A stretch of 64,000 bases of DNA, from positions 124,001 to 188,000 of the forward strand of contig QOCQ01000009.1 in the NCBI GenBank assembly GCA_003574685.1, in the 5' to 3' direction. A program made the translations under genes and the position numbers. This DNA is from Rhodospirillaceae bacterium SYSU D60007. GTDB lineage: Bacteria; Pseudomonadota; Alphaproteobacteria; Reyranellales; Reyranellaceae. Positions 7,931 through 16,559 of this stretch are shown here, one piece after another; the stretch's first letter is position 1, and each line of letters opens with the position of its first letter. The notes below the pieces were generated by a model. The model worked only from the letters and a program-made list of their open reading frames with translations. It made no database searches and was not told the DNA's origin.

Positions 7931-9487
7931 CTACACCGCCGCGCCGCCAGCCCAGGGCGACATGATCTCGTTCATGCCGGTGACGGTGCCGGTCATGGGA
8001 TCGCGGCGGATGCAGCTCGGATTGGCGAAGTTGAGCGGATAGACCACGTTGGGCACGTCCTCGACCGGCAGCCGGGCGGCGATGGCGTTGCGCACAGCCT
8101 CGGGCAGATCCCAGTTGGCGCGCACCGGACCAGTCCCGGAAACATCGATGCGCGGCAAATGGAAGGCGGTTTCGACGTCAAGTCCGCGATCGACCTGCAT
8201 CATGATGAGCTGGGTGATGGCCGGTACGATGCGGCGGCCACCCGAGGCGCCGATGGCAAACCAGCCCTCGCCGTTCTTCGACACGACGGTCGCGCAGATG
8301 TTGCACAACGGCCGCTTGCCCGGGGCAACGGAGTTGGGCTTTCCAGGCTCGGGATCGAACCACAGGATGCCGTTGTTCATCATGATGCCGGTTTGCGGCA
8401 GCATGACCCGCGAGCCGAACAGCGACAGCAGGGTCTGGGTCAGGGCCACCATGTTGCCCTCGCTGTCGACGGCATTGAAATGCGTCGTGCAGGTGGGGGT
8501 GTGCGCATCGCCCATGTCACGCAGCCGCTCCTGGTAGGCGACGTGCAGGGCTTCGGCCACGGCCACGAAGGCTTCGGCGTCGGGCGCACCTTCGCCGACT
8601 GTGCGCGTGCCCATCAGCTCGAAGGCGCGCTTCATGGTCGGGCCGGCGGTCAGGTACGGCACGGTATGGATGGTGGCGCCGTTGCGCTCGAAGCTCAGCG
8701 GATCAACCACGCGGGCGTGGTAGCCGGCGAGGTCTTCCAGCGAGATCGGCGAGCCGCCATCCCGGAGATCGGCCACGATGCGCCGCGCGATCTCGCCTTC
8801 GTAGAAGTCACGCGGACCGGCGTCGCTCAGGCGCTTGAGCGTGTCGGCCAGCCGCCCGAGCCGGATGCGTGGCGGCGCGCCTTCCCAACCGACGACCGGC
8901 GGCAACCCGCCAGGCAGGTAGGTGGCGCGCGATGTCTCGAACTGCGAGAGCATGGCCGCGCCGGTGGTGATCATCAGCGTGGCGTACCAGTCGCAGAGCA
9001 TGCCACGCTCGGCGAGCTCGATGCCAGGAGCCATGACCTGCGGCCAGGACCAGGTGCCGAACCGCTTCAGCGCCGTCGCCATGCCGTCCACCTGGCCGGG
9101 GACGGCGATTGAGTGGTAGCCCTTGAGATTGCGATCCTCCAGCACGGGCGGCCAGCCGAACAGATCGGCCGCCGGACGGCCGGGGACGATGGGGTAAGTT
9201 TTGGGATCGAGCTTGCGGGCGGCGATGGCGCCATAGTCCACGACATAGGCGCGGCGCTCGCGGGCAATCCACACCGCCATGTAGCCGATGCCGCCGATGC
9301 CGCTCATCCATGGCTCAACGCAGCCGATGGCCATGGCCGTGGTGACGGCCGCGTCGATGGCGTTGCCGCCCTGGGCCAGGGTGCGCGCGCCGATTTCGGC
9401 GGCCAGCGTGTTCTGGGCCACGACGGCACCGCGGCCGCGCACCGCCGCCTTGGTGATCTTCTGACGGCGGCTGAAGTTCTCGCTCAT
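7931..9487 (-). CDS. Gamma-glutamyltransferase family protein
   Basis: 518 residues from the ATG at 9487 (MSENFSRRQKITKAAVRGRG). The family is an Ntn-hydrolase that moves or hydrolyses gamma-glutamyl groups of glutathione and other amides. AAEIGARTLAQGGNAIDAAV and GCVEPWMSGIGGIGYM are the usual N-terminal motifs. The nucleophile region TTHFNAVDSEGN (Thr at about residue 334) follows, where the proenzyme cuts itself into two subunits. GASGGRRIVPAITQ is the conserved C-terminal motif. No signal peptide is seen, so it is likely cytoplasmic, unlike E. coli Ggt. A 21-residue longer form from a TTG at 9550 is possible but has no better start signal. Confidence 0.9.
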   Translation of the reverse strand: MSENFSRRQKITKAAVRGRGAVVAQNTLAAEIGARTLAQGGNAIDAAVTTAMAIGCVEPWMSGIGGIGYMAVWIARERRAYVVDYGAIAARKLDPKTYPIVPGRPAADLFGWPPVLEDRNLKGYHSIAVPGQVDGMATALKRFGTWSWPQVMAPGIELAERGMLCDWYATLMITTGAAMLSQFETSRATYLPGGLPPVVGWEGAPPRIRLGRLADTLKRLSDAGPRDFYEGEIARRIVADLRDGGSPISLEDLAGYHARVVDPLSFERNGATIHTVPYLTAGPTMKRAFELMGTRTVGEGAPDAEAFVAVAEALHVAYQERLRDMGDAHTPTCTTHFNAVDSEGNMVALTQTLLSLFGSRVMLPQTGIMMNNGILWFDPEPGKPNSVAPGKRPLCNICATVVSKNGEGWFAIGASGGRRIVPAITQLIMMQVDRGLDVETAFHLPRIDVSGTGPVRANWDLPEAVRNAIAARLPVEDVPNVVYPLNFANPSCIRRDPMTGTVTGMNEIMSPWAGGAAV

Positions 9488-9517
9488 CGGGAAGGGTTTC
9501 CTGCCGGCTTGTGTTGA
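9466..9517. repeat. 52-bp direct repeat, copy 1 (over the ggt start)
   Basis: GGCGGCTGAAGTTCTCGCTC and the next 32 bases cover the start codon, the first few codons and the upstream region of the gamma-glutamyltransferase gene. They recur without change at 9989-10040, 523 bp away and in the same orientation. Confidence 0.9.
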
Positions 9518-9611
9518 TTTGGTTGCTAGCGCGTTTGCTGGCCCCGGCAAGGCGGCCAGCGGCCTGTCATGTCAGGTGCAGCGCATCACGGATTCGCAGT
9601 TTGCCGGACTG

Positions 9612-9905
9612 TCAGCGGCCTTCCAGAACGCTGATGCGGCGCTCCAGCTCGGCGAGCCGGTCGGTCGTGCGCCGGGCGCGCCCAAGGAAGTCACCGAAAT
9701 CGCCGGTCAGGTTAGCCAGCTCCTGATGAATGGCACCCAACTGTTGCTGCTGTGCTGCCAGAAGATTGCGATGGCCTTCGGACAACCGCTCGAGGCGCTC
9801 CAGCCGCTCGTCCTGGCCGGCCAGAACTCTGTCTACATTGTCGAAGCGCTGGACTACGGCCGTGCGCAGCGCCGCCACCAGCTCGGCCAGTTCATCAATG
9901 CTCAT
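9612..9905 (-). CDS. Small coiled-coil protein, unknown function
   Basis: 97 residues, starting MSIDELAELVAALRTAVVQR, with a good ribosome site (GGACCGGAGACA) just before the ATG. Nearly the whole chain is helical, with heptad-like leucines (RLERLERLSEGH, IHQELANLTGDFG, RLAELERRISVLEGR), so it should form a coiled coil. There is no signal peptide or membrane segment. It is trapped between the two copies of the 52-bp direct repeat, so it may have arrived as part of a duplication or insertion in front of the ggt gene. No family is recognised. Confidence 0.65.
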   Translation of the reverse strand: MSIDELAELVAALRTAVVQRFDNVDRVLAGQDERLERLERLSEGHRNLLAAQQQQLGAIHQELANLTGDFGDFLGRARRTTDRLAELERRISVLEGR

Positions 9906-9988
9906 TGTCTCCGGTCCTCGTCGTGTGGCGATGCTGTCTCTAAATTAGGGTGCCCATGCTGTTCGTGTCGAGCGGGTCCAGCCCAAAT

Positions 9989-10040
9989 GGCGGCTGAAGT
10001 TCTCGCTCATCGGGAAGGGTTTCCTGCCGGCTTGTGTTGA
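9989..10040. repeat. 52-bp direct repeat, copy 2
   Basis: Exact second copy of 9466-9517. On the minus strand it carries a spare ggt start (ATG at 10010) that reads only about 20 codons before a stop, so it cannot express the enzyme. Confidence 0.9.
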
Positions 10041-10142
10041 CTGCCTGGTAGCGGGCGCAGCCTGCCACAGAAAAGTCGTGTAAGATCATGAAGTTGCAGC
10101 ATAGGGGGGATGTTCCGGGCACATCCTCCGTAGGTTTGGCAA

Positions 10143-10685
10143 GTGGCGTCCTTCGACGACATAGATTTTCGCGCGCTGCTGGCGGGCAAAAAACGGGAAT
10201 GGGACCGGTTCGTGGCCGCCGCCGCGCCGGTGATCCATGCCGTGGCGCGCCGCGTGGTGGCGGCGCACGGCGTGGCCGTCGAGGAAGCCGTTGACGTGGC
10301 ACAGGACGTCTTTGTGCGGCTCTGCGCCGATGATCGCCGGCTGCTGCGCAGCTACGATCCGGCGCGCGCTTCGCTGGGCACGTGGCTGGCGGTGGTTGCG
10401 CGTTCCTGCGCGGTGGACCACCTGCGCCGCCGGCGCCAGCAGCACGCCCCGCTGGACGATGTGCCCGAAAGTGCCGTGAGCGTCGAGGACCGGCATGTGG
10501 AGCGGCTTAACATTCCGCCGGGCTTGCTGACGGAGCGCCAGGCGCTGGTGCTGAAGTTGCTCTACGACCGCGAAATGGATGTGGCCGAAGCGGCCGCGCT
10601 GCTGAAGGTCGATGCCCAGACCGTGCGCAGCACGCATCACAAGGCCATGCTGCGCCTGCGCGAGCATTTCCGTGTCGAGGCATAG
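10143..10685 (+). CDS. Sigma-70 family RNA polymerase sigma factor (ECF-like)
   Basis: 180 residues from a GTG start. Region 2 covers about 20-95 (EEAVDVAQDVFVRLCADDRR, TWLAVVARSCAVDHLRRRRQ) and region 4 covers about 120-175 (LLTERQALVLKLLYDREMDV, then AAALLKVDAQTVRSTHHKAM, the helix-turn-helix). The size and lack of region 1 and 3 are typical of ECF factors. It is followed by an anti-sigma-like membrane protein and a periplasmic metal-sensor-like protein, so it is likely held inactive at the membrane and released by an envelope or metal signal. Targets may include the DUF1800/DUF1501 genes just downstream; that is inference. Confidence 0.88.
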   Translation: MASFDDIDFRALLAGKKREWDRFVAAAAPVIHAVARRVVAAHGVAVEEAVDVAQDVFVRLCADDRRLLRSYDPARASLGTWLAVVARSCAVDHLRRRRQQHAPLDDVPESAVSVEDRHVERLNIPPGLLTERQALVLKLLYDREMDVAEAAALLKVDAQTVRSTHHKAMLRLREHFRVEA

Positions 10686-10750
10686 GTTTACGGGCGGTTT
10701 TTCGGGGATGAGGCATGAGCCGGGGACGTATTGGGGATAAGGAGGGGATC

Positions 10751-11284
10751 ATGAACGAGAAGGATCCCGTGGGAAGCGAGGCGCAAAAGGCGCTGTGGGC
10801 GCGGCTGAAGGCGGGCGCGGCGATGCCCCCTGCCGCCAGCCTGCCGCCCGTCGCCGACGCGGAGCTGGCGGCGTGGCTGGACGGCGGGCTCGAGCCGCAG
10901 GCGGCGGCACGGGTCGAGGCCCGGCTGGCCGCTGATCCGGCGCTGCTCGACGCGGCGCTGGATGTCGCGGGCGCGCTGCGCGAGGCGGGCGAGCCCGCGC
11001 CGGACCGGCTGGTGACGCGGGCGCAGGCGCTGGTTGGCTTCGAAGCCGAGAGGCAGCAGCGCGCCGCCGGCGGCCTGTCCCGCTGGTTCGCCGGGTGGCG
11101 CCGGTCACTGGAGCTGGCGGCTGTCGCCGGTGCCTTCCTGGTCGTTTGCGCGACGGGCTTCTCGCTGGGCGGCGGCTTCCAGGAGGCCTATGCCGATGAC
11201 AGCTTCGATGTCGCCTACTACGTGACGAGCCCGCTGGATTCGGGCGTGACGGGCTTCCTCGTCGAGCAGGGGGATCAGCAATGA
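10751..11284 (+). CDS. Putative anti-sigma factor, single-pass membrane protein
   Basis: 177 residues, starting at the ATG at 10751, which follows a strong AAGGAGGGGATC ribosome site. The N-terminal half is a cytoplasmic Ala-rich helical part (AELAAWLDGGLEPQAAARVE) of the kind found in anti-sigma proteins. One membrane helix lies at about 125-147 (LELAAVAGAFLVVCATGFSL), and a short periplasmic tail of about 35 residues follows. No zinc HxxxCxxC motif is visible, so it is not a ZAS-type anti-sigma factor. The role is deduced from topology and its place between the sigma factor and the sensor gene, whose ATG overlaps its TGA. Confidence 0.65.
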   Translation: MNEKDPVGSEAQKALWARLKAGAAMPPAASLPPVADAELAAWLDGGLEPQAAARVEARLAADPALLDAALDVAGALREAGEPAPDRLVTRAQALVGFEAERQQRAAGGLSRWFAGWRRSLELAAVAGAFLVVCATGFSLGGGFQEAYADDSFDVAYYVTSPLDSGVTGFLVEQGDQQ

Positions 11285-11763
11285 TCCGCCGCAACCTGGC
11301 CTGGATCCTGCTCGGCCTGTCGCTGGCGCTGAACGTCTTCTTCGTCGGCGGGTTCGTCTATGCCCGCTATTTCGATCCGCCCTGGGGCCATCACCGGATG
11401 GAGATGAAATGGCGCCAGGAGCTCAACCTCGATCCAGACCAGCAGCGCGCCGTGCGCGAGGCGTTCCGCGAGATGCGCCAGCGCAACCGCCCGCGCGTGC
11501 AGGAATTGCGGCAGCTTCGCCGCCAGCTCGTGGACGAGCTGCGCAAGGAAAAACTCGACTTCGCCGCCATCGATCCGATGATTGACCGCGCAGCCAATCT
11601 GCGCAGCGATATCCAGAAGGATGGGCTGCGTACGGCCGGCGAGATTGCCGCCACGCTGCGGCCCGACCAGCGCGAGCGGTTCCGCGAGGTGGTGATCAAC
11701 CGCACGCTGGCATTCCACGGCCCCGGCGGCCGGCGCAAGATGCGCCGCCAGTCGGACGAGTAG
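11281..11763 (+). CDS. Periplasmic heavy-metal-sensor-like protein (CnrR/Spy/CpxP-like)
   Basis: 160 residues with an N-terminal membrane anchor (about 7-30, LAWILLGLSLALNVFFVGGF) and an all-helical periplasmic part. The helical hairpin MKWRQELNLDPDQQRAVREA and later TLRPDQRERFREVV is typical of the CnrR/Spy/CpxP fold, where an LTxxQ-like motif recurs twice. HH at about 40-41 and Met/Glu residues could bind metal, but this is not proven. It overlaps the anti-sigma gene by 4 bp (ATGA). Together the three genes look like a sensor - anti-sigma - sigma cascade of the CnrYXH kind. Confidence 0.75.
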   Translation: MIRRNLAWILLGLSLALNVFFVGGFVYARYFDPPWGHHRMEMKWRQELNLDPDQQRAVREAFREMRQRNRPRVQELRQLRRQLVDELRKEKLDFAAIDPMIDRAANLRSDIQKDGLRTAGEIAATLRPDQRERFREVVINRTLAFHGPGGRRKMRRQSDE

Positions 11764-11802
11764 CACCGGCCGCGCGCTTGCGGCCCGGGCAGGGAGAGGA
11801 GC

Positions 11803-13413
11803 ATGGGTTCGCCCGCTGGCACGTTCGTGCGCCGCAGCCTGTTGCGCGGCGCGGCATTCGCCGGTGCGGCCGCACTGATGCCGGCCGTGCGCCCGGCGCG
11901 GGCGGCCGCGATGGGCGCGCAGGAGGCGCGCCATCTGCTGTCGCGCACCGGCTTCGGCCCGACGCCTGCGGAGATCGCCGCATGGCAGGGCCTCGACTAT
12001 GGCGCCGCCGTCGAGCGGCTGCTGGCTACGTGGCGCGCCGAGCCGCAGACGCCGCCACCGGACTGGGTCGACATCACGCCCCCGCAGTTCCGTCAGGAGG
12101 TGAAGCGTCACAAGGAGATGCTCGCCGAGGTGCGGGCAGGCAGCGATGCGCCGGAAGCCAGGCCGAACGGGAAGAAGCCGGCCCGTCTGGAGCGGCGCGA
12201 GCTCGCCAATGCCAATCCCGTGCGCGAACAGGCGCGCGAGCTTGAGAACTGGTGGGTCGAGGAGATGCTCGAGACGGACCAGCCCTTTGTCGAGCGGATG
12301 GTCCTGTTCTGGCACAACCACTTCACCTCCAGCCTGCAGAAGGTGCACTACGCGCCCGCGATGTACCGGCAGAACCTGCTGTTCCGCCGGCATGCGCTGG
12401 GCAATTTCGCGACCCTGCTGCGCGAGGTCGCGAAAGACCCGGCGATGCTGACGTATCTCGACGGCAGGCAAAATCGCGCGGGGCGGCCCAACGAGAACTT
12501 CGCCCGCGAGCTGCTTGAGCTGTTCACGCTGGGCGAAGGCCATTACAGCGAGGCCGACATCAAGGCCGCCGCGCGTGCCTTCACCGGCTGGGGGCTGGAC
12601 CCGGAGACCGGCGCTTTTCGTCTCCATCGCCGGCAGCATGACAACGGCGAGAAGACCTTCTTTGGCCGCACCGGCAATTTCGGCGGCGACGAGATCCTGT
12701 CGCTGATACTGGAGAAGCCGCGCGTGGCGGAGCTGATTGTCGAAAAGCTGTGGCGCGAATTCGTCTCGTTCCAGCCGGACGCGGGCGAAGTGAAACGGCT
12801 GGCGGCGGTGTTCCGCGCGGCACGCTACGAGATGAAACCGCTGTTGCGCGCGCTGTTCCTGGGCCCGGCCTTCCGCGATCCGGCCAATCGCGGTGCGCTC
12901 ATCAAGTCGCCGGTCGAGCTGATCGTCGGCACCGTGCGCCTGCTGGGACTGCCGGTGCCGGAGAAGACCCGTCTGGTGCGCGCGCTGCGTGCCATCGGCC
13001 AGGTGCCGTTCGCACCGCCCAACGTGAAGGGCTGGGCGGGCGGCGAAGCATGGATCACCACCAACACGCTGCTGATGCGCCAGCAGATCCTGCGGCGGAT
13101 CATCGAGGCCACCAACGTGGCGCCGATGGGTGGGCCCATGCAGATGGCGCCGCCGCGGCCGGGCCGCCGCGCCCCGATGGCCGAGGGCGGCGAGACGATG
13201 ATGGAGCCGCCCGAGACCACGCCGGTCGAGGGCCGCAGCCTGCGCGGCGCCGGCAGCAGCGCGCGGCTGGGGCCGGCGCTAGCCGGTCTCGACACACAGG
13301 CGCTGCAGCAGGCGCTGCTGCCGGTGCCACCGCAGCTACCGCTGGAAAGCAATCTGTCGGCGGGCGAGGCAGTGGCGCGCCTGCTGCTCGATCCCGGCTA
13401 TCAGCTCAAATAG
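11803..13413 (+). CDS. DUF1800 domain protein, Tat-exported
   Basis: 536 residues. A twin-arginine-like leader (FVRRSLLRGAAFAGAAALMP) ends near ARA at about residue 36. The DUF1800 body starts with ARHLLSRTGFGPTPAEIAAW and holds RMVLFWHNHFTSS, NENFARELLELFTLGEGHYS and AAARAFTGWGLDP, the family's hallmark motifs. The last 130 residues are Pro/Gly/Met-rich and look disordered before a short conserved end. The family has no established biochemistry but is almost always paired with a DUF1501 gene, as it is here 12 bp downstream. Export through Tat suggests a folded, perhaps cofactor-carrying, periplasmic protein. Confidence 0.88.
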   Translation: MGSPAGTFVRRSLLRGAAFAGAAALMPAVRPARAAAMGAQEARHLLSRTGFGPTPAEIAAWQGLDYGAAVERLLATWRAEPQTPPPDWVDITPPQFRQEVKRHKEMLAEVRAGSDAPEARPNGKKPARLERRELANANPVREQARELENWWVEEMLETDQPFVERMVLFWHNHFTSSLQKVHYAPAMYRQNLLFRRHALGNFATLLREVAKDPAMLTYLDGRQNRAGRPNENFARELLELFTLGEGHYSEADIKAAARAFTGWGLDPETGAFRLHRRQHDNGEKTFFGRTGNFGGDEILSLILEKPRVAELIVEKLWREFVSFQPDAGEVKRLAAVFRAARYEMKPLLRALFLGPAFRDPANRGALIKSPVELIVGTVRLLGLPVPEKTRLVRALRAIGQVPFAPPNVKGWAGGEAWITTNTLLMRQQILRRIIEATNVAPMGGPMQMAPPRPGRRAPMAEGGETMMEPPETTPVEGRSLRGAGSSARLGPALAGLDTQALQQALLPVPPQLPLESNLSAGEAVARLLLDPGYQLK

Positions 13414-13425
13414 GCGAGGAGCGCC

Positions 13426-14643
13426 ATGCTGCGTCGCGACTTCCTCCAGGTATCCGCGGGCCTCTCCATCGCACTGGCCACGCCGCAGGCGCTGGCGCAG
13501 ACCGGCACGCCGGCGGCGAAGGCCGCGCGCAAGGCCGCGCAACCGGCTGCGGCCGGCGGTGCGGCGCGCTGGGACCGCATCCTCGTTCTGGTCGAGCTGA
13601 AGGGCGCCAATGACGGGCTCAACACCGTCATCCCGTTCGCCGATCCGCTCTACGCGAAGCTGCGCGGTCCGATCGCAATTCCGCGCGAGCGCGTCGTGCA
13701 GCTTGATCAGCGCGTCGGCCTTCACCCGGCACTGAAGGATCTCGTCGAGCCGTGGAAGGCGCGCGATCTCGCGATCGTGCAGGGCATCGGCTATCCCTAT
13801 CCCAACCGCTCGCACTTCCGCTCGATCGAGATCTGGGACACGGCCTCGGCCGCCAGCCAGACCCTGACCGAGGGCTGGATCGCGCAGGCCTTCGAAGGCG
13901 TGTCGCGGCCGGCCGGGCGCCGGTTCGATGCGGTGGTGATCGACACCAACGCGCTGCCGGCGACCGGCGCGGGCATGCTGCCGATCGTGATGCAGGACGC
14001 GGAGAGCTTCATCCGCCAGGCACGCGCCATGGGCGAGGGCAACCGGCCGCCGCCGGCAAACCCGGCGCTGGCCCATGTGCTGAAGGTACGCGCCGAAATC
14101 CATCAGGCCTCGCTGGAGCTGGCGGAGCGCATGCGCGGCGCGCCCGACCCGGCGCATGCCTACGGGACGGATGGCTTCAGCCGCCAGCTTGCGCTCGCCA
14201 CGCGCATCCTGATGGCCAAGGTGCCGGTGGTGGCCATCAAGGTGGCGCTGGGCGGCTTCGACACGCACGCGCGCCAGATGGAGCCGCACGAGCGGCTGCT
14301 CGGCATGGTGGGCGAGGGGCTGGCGCAGTTCCGCCGCAACCTGCGCGCCGCCGGCCTGTGGAACGACGTGCTGGTGATGACCTATTCCGAGTTCGGCCGG
14401 CGCGTGCAGCCCAACGCCAGCGGCGGCACCGATCACGGCACGGCCGCGCCGCATTTCGTGATGGGCGGTCAGGTGAAGGGCGGCCTGCACGGCGCCTATC
14501 CGCCGCTCTCGGACCTGCAGGACGGCGATTTGCGCCACACCGTCGATTTCCGCGACGTCTTCGCCACCGTCGCGCGCCGCTGGTGGGCCCTCGACCACAC
14601 CTTCGGCCGCCGCAACCCGGTGATGGTCGATTTCCTCGCCTGA
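13426..14643 (+). CDS. DUF1501 domain protein, Tat-exported
   Basis: 405 residues with a leader MLRRDFLQVSAGLSIALATP ending in ALAQ (about residue 25). The sulfatase/alkaline-phosphatase-like fold of DUF1501 is shown by RILVLVELKGANDGLNTVIP, then IQGIGYPYPNRSHFRSIEIW-type residues near 120-135, VALGGFDTHARQMEPHERLL and VMTYSEFGRRVQPNASGGTD, followed by DHGTAAPHFVMGG. The conserved Asp, His and Glu positions could bind metals. It is the standard partner of the DUF1800 gene 12 bp upstream, with which it should be co-transcribed. Function of the pair is not known; a periplasmic hydrolase is a reasonable guess. Confidence 0.9.
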   Translation: MLRRDFLQVSAGLSIALATPQALAQTGTPAAKAARKAAQPAAAGGAARWDRILVLVELKGANDGLNTVIPFADPLYAKLRGPIAIPRERVVQLDQRVGLHPALKDLVEPWKARDLAIVQGIGYPYPNRSHFRSIEIWDTASAASQTLTEGWIAQAFEGVSRPAGRRFDAVVIDTNALPATGAGMLPIVMQDAESFIRQARAMGEGNRPPPANPALAHVLKVRAEIHQASLELAERMRGAPDPAHAYGTDGFSRQLALATRILMAKVPVVAIKVALGGFDTHARQMEPHERLLGMVGEGLAQFRRNLRAAGLWNDVLVMTYSEFGRRVQPNASGGTDHGTAAPHFVMGGQVKGGLHGAYPPLSDLQDGDLRHTVDFRDVFATVARRWWALDHTFGRRNPVMVDFLA

Positions 14644-14878
14644 AGAAAAATGAGCCGGCGGGTCAGGTTCCTCATTTGGCGGTGATGATTCGTTTCGCTC
14701 GCGGTCGAACTGTAAGAGCGCGACCCGATGCCCCGCATAGTCTAAGACGGGACGCATGGCCTCGATGAGGGTGCGTGACCTGGCTGATGCGTCCGATACC
14801 CGCGAGCACGTCACGCGCGCCTGCTTTCGCAGACCAGTACCCCACGGGACTGACGGCACGGAACCGGGGAGCTGAACG

Positions 14879-16120
14879 ATGCGAAAGGGCCTCTCGGCCG
14901 CGGGCGTGACGGCAAGCCTTTCCTTTTGCCTCGTCGCGAACCTCGTACCCCTGATGACGTTTCCGGCCGTGATGCCTGACGTGGTCGGGGCGTGGCGTCT
15001 CACGGCCAGCGAGGCAGGCTGGATCGGGGGCATCTATTTCGCAGGCTACGCCGCCGCTGTTCCAATCCTGGCGAGCGCGACCGACCGCGTCGATGGCCGT
15101 CCAATCGTGGTCGCTTCGTCGGTGCTGGGCGCGGTAGCCAGCCTTGCGTTTGGACTCGCCGCCGACGGGTTTTGGGTTGGCCTTTTTCTTCGCCTTCTCG
15201 GCGGCGCAGCCCTCGCGGGCGTGCACATGCCCGGGCTTGTGTTGCTGACCGAACGTCTCGAAGGCCCGGACCAGGGTCGTGGTGCTTCAATCTATACATC
15301 GTGCTATGCGATCGGCTCCGCCGGCTCGTTCCTTGTCGCCGCTGGTATCGCCGTGTGGCTGGGATGGCGTGCCGCGTTCATCGCTGGCGCCATCGCGCCG
15401 CTGCTTGCGGTTGCTGCGCTCGCCGGCCTTTCAGCGGCGCCGCCGCGGCAAACGACCGTCCAGGCACAGATCGGGTTTTGCGACGTGCTGCGCAACCGGC
15501 CTTTCATGGCCTATGTGTTCGCGTTTGCCGGTAACACATGGGAGGTCTTTGGCATACGGGTGTGGTTTGTCGCCTGCCTGGCGTGGATGGTGCAAATCCC
15601 GGGCAATGAGATGGACCTTCCCAATCTGGCGCTGATCTCCGGTCTGGCCGCGCTTGCCGGCGTTCCTGTCAGCATTGCGGTTGCAGAGGCCGCATCGCGG
15701 TGGGATCAGGCGGCGGTCATTGTCCTCACCTGCGCGGTGTCGGTGGCCGTCTGCCTTGGCCTGGCGGCGACGGCCGGCGGCAGCATCGCCGTGGTTCTCA
15801 TACTTCTCATCCTGCTGCAGATCACGAGCTTTGCTGACGTCGGCGCACTCGGCGCAGGGGCGGTCGTCCTGGCCGAACCGGCGCGACGCGGCGCTTCCCT
15901 GGCGGTCTACGCTCTGGCCGGGTTCACGACCGGCTTTCTGGGACCAGTCACTTTCGGCCTGGTGCTCGATTGGTTCGGCAGTGACAGTGCTGCCGGGTGG
16001 CGCGCAGCGTTCCTGACGCTGACATTGGGCTCCGCGGTCGCAGCATTGGCCGTCTGGACGGTGCGCCGCGCTGGACCGCCAGGGCAGCCCGGCTCGGGTG
16101 GCGCACGACACCGCGAATAG
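14879..16120 (+). CDS. Major facilitator superfamily transporter
   Basis: 413 residues, about 12 hydrophobic segments and a ribosome site (CGGGGAGCTGAACG) before the ATG. ATDRVDGRPIVVASSVLG near 65-85 fits the loop 2-3 motif region of MFS carriers, and RLLGGAALAGVHMPGLVLL and SCYAIGSAGSFLVAAGIAVW are consistent with helices 4 and 5. The layout recalls CynX/NimT-type carriers, but no substrate can be assigned. It stands alone, 235 bp after the DUF1501 gene; that gap contains no gene that I can recognise. Confidence 0.88.
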   Translation: MRKGLSAAGVTASLSFCLVANLVPLMTFPAVMPDVVGAWRLTASEAGWIGGIYFAGYAAAVPILASATDRVDGRPIVVASSVLGAVASLAFGLAADGFWVGLFLRLLGGAALAGVHMPGLVLLTERLEGPDQGRGASIYTSCYAIGSAGSFLVAAGIAVWLGWRAAFIAGAIAPLLAVAALAGLSAAPPRQTTVQAQIGFCDVLRNRPFMAYVFAFAGNTWEVFGIRVWFVACLAWMVQIPGNEMDLPNLALISGLAALAGVPVSIAVAEAASRWDQAAVIVLTCAVSVAVCLGLAATAGGSIAVVLILLILLQITSFADVGALGAGAVVLAEPARRGASLAVYALAGFTTGFLGPVTFGLVLDWFGSDSAAGWRAAFLTLTLGSAVAALAVWTVRRAGPPGQPGSGGARHRE

Positions 16121-16135
16121 TTGCCCGCCGAGACA

Positions 16136-16285
16136 TCAATAGGCAAGCCGGTGTTGCGTCCCAAGCTTGCCGCGGGTCTTCTTCAGGAACCGTGCGGTCG
16201 GATCTGGCCGCGCCCGCTTCGCCAGCAGGCTGGCTGCACGTCGAGTGGCGCCGCGTTTGCGGGCCTTTGATGTATTCGGTCGCAT
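16136..16285 (-). CDS. Possible 49-residue basic protein
   Basis: A short minus-strand frame starting MRPNTSKARKRGATRRAASL and ending KLGTQHRLAY. It is very rich in Arg, Lys and Ala, with RARPDPTARFLKKTRGKLG in the middle. An AGG lies 13 bp before the ATG, which is a weak start signal. It fills an otherwise empty gap after the MFS gene. It could be a nucleic-acid-binding or ribosome-associated small protein, or a chance frame; no family is recognised. Confidence 0.3.
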   Translation of the reverse strand: MRPNTSKARKRGATRRAASLLAKRARPDPTARFLKKTRGKLGTQHRLAY

Positions 16286-16345
16286 ATGCGCTGAATAGGA
16301 CCTGACGTCCCACAAGACAAGACGTCGGGAGCACGGTCTCGATAA

Positions 16346-16470
16346 CCTTCCCCCGGAGGGGGAAGGTGCCCGAAGGGCGGAAGGGGGATAGTGCAACACC
16401 TGCGGCGCCGTGCTTGTTGAGGCATCCCCCTTCCGGCGCTGGCGCGCCACCTTCCCCCTCCGGGGGAAGG
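16346..16470. repeat. Composite palindromic intergenic repeat, copy 3
   Basis: 125 bp with both terminal hairpins intact (CCTTCCCCCGGAGGGGGAAGG and its counterpart). The core orientation matches copy 2 (CCCGAAGGGCGGAAGGGGGA at left, GCATCCCCCTTCCGGCGC at right). It lies in front of the isochorismatase-like gene. Confidence 0.87.
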
Positions 16471-16559
16471 ACAGACGCGCATACGGCGAGACCTCGGTAC
16501 GTTGACGGGCGGGAGGGGGCGGCGAATAATTGCGCGGCCTTGCCGGGGAGGAAGCGAAG

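Noticed and set aside
11275-12639. Long minus-strand frame opposite the sensor and DUF1800 genes
   Set aside because: It lies antisense to two well-supported genes, has Arg/His/Ala-rich low-complexity content and no family motif; typical of high-GC DNA.
14644-14878. Possible gene remnant on the minus strand after the DUF1501 gene
   Set aside because: A stretch such as TLIEAMRPVLDYAGHRVALL is open but short and I could not tie it to any family.
13336-15033. Long minus-strand frame opposite the DUF1501 gene
   Set aside because: Antisense to a conserved gene; composition is that of a mirror frame.
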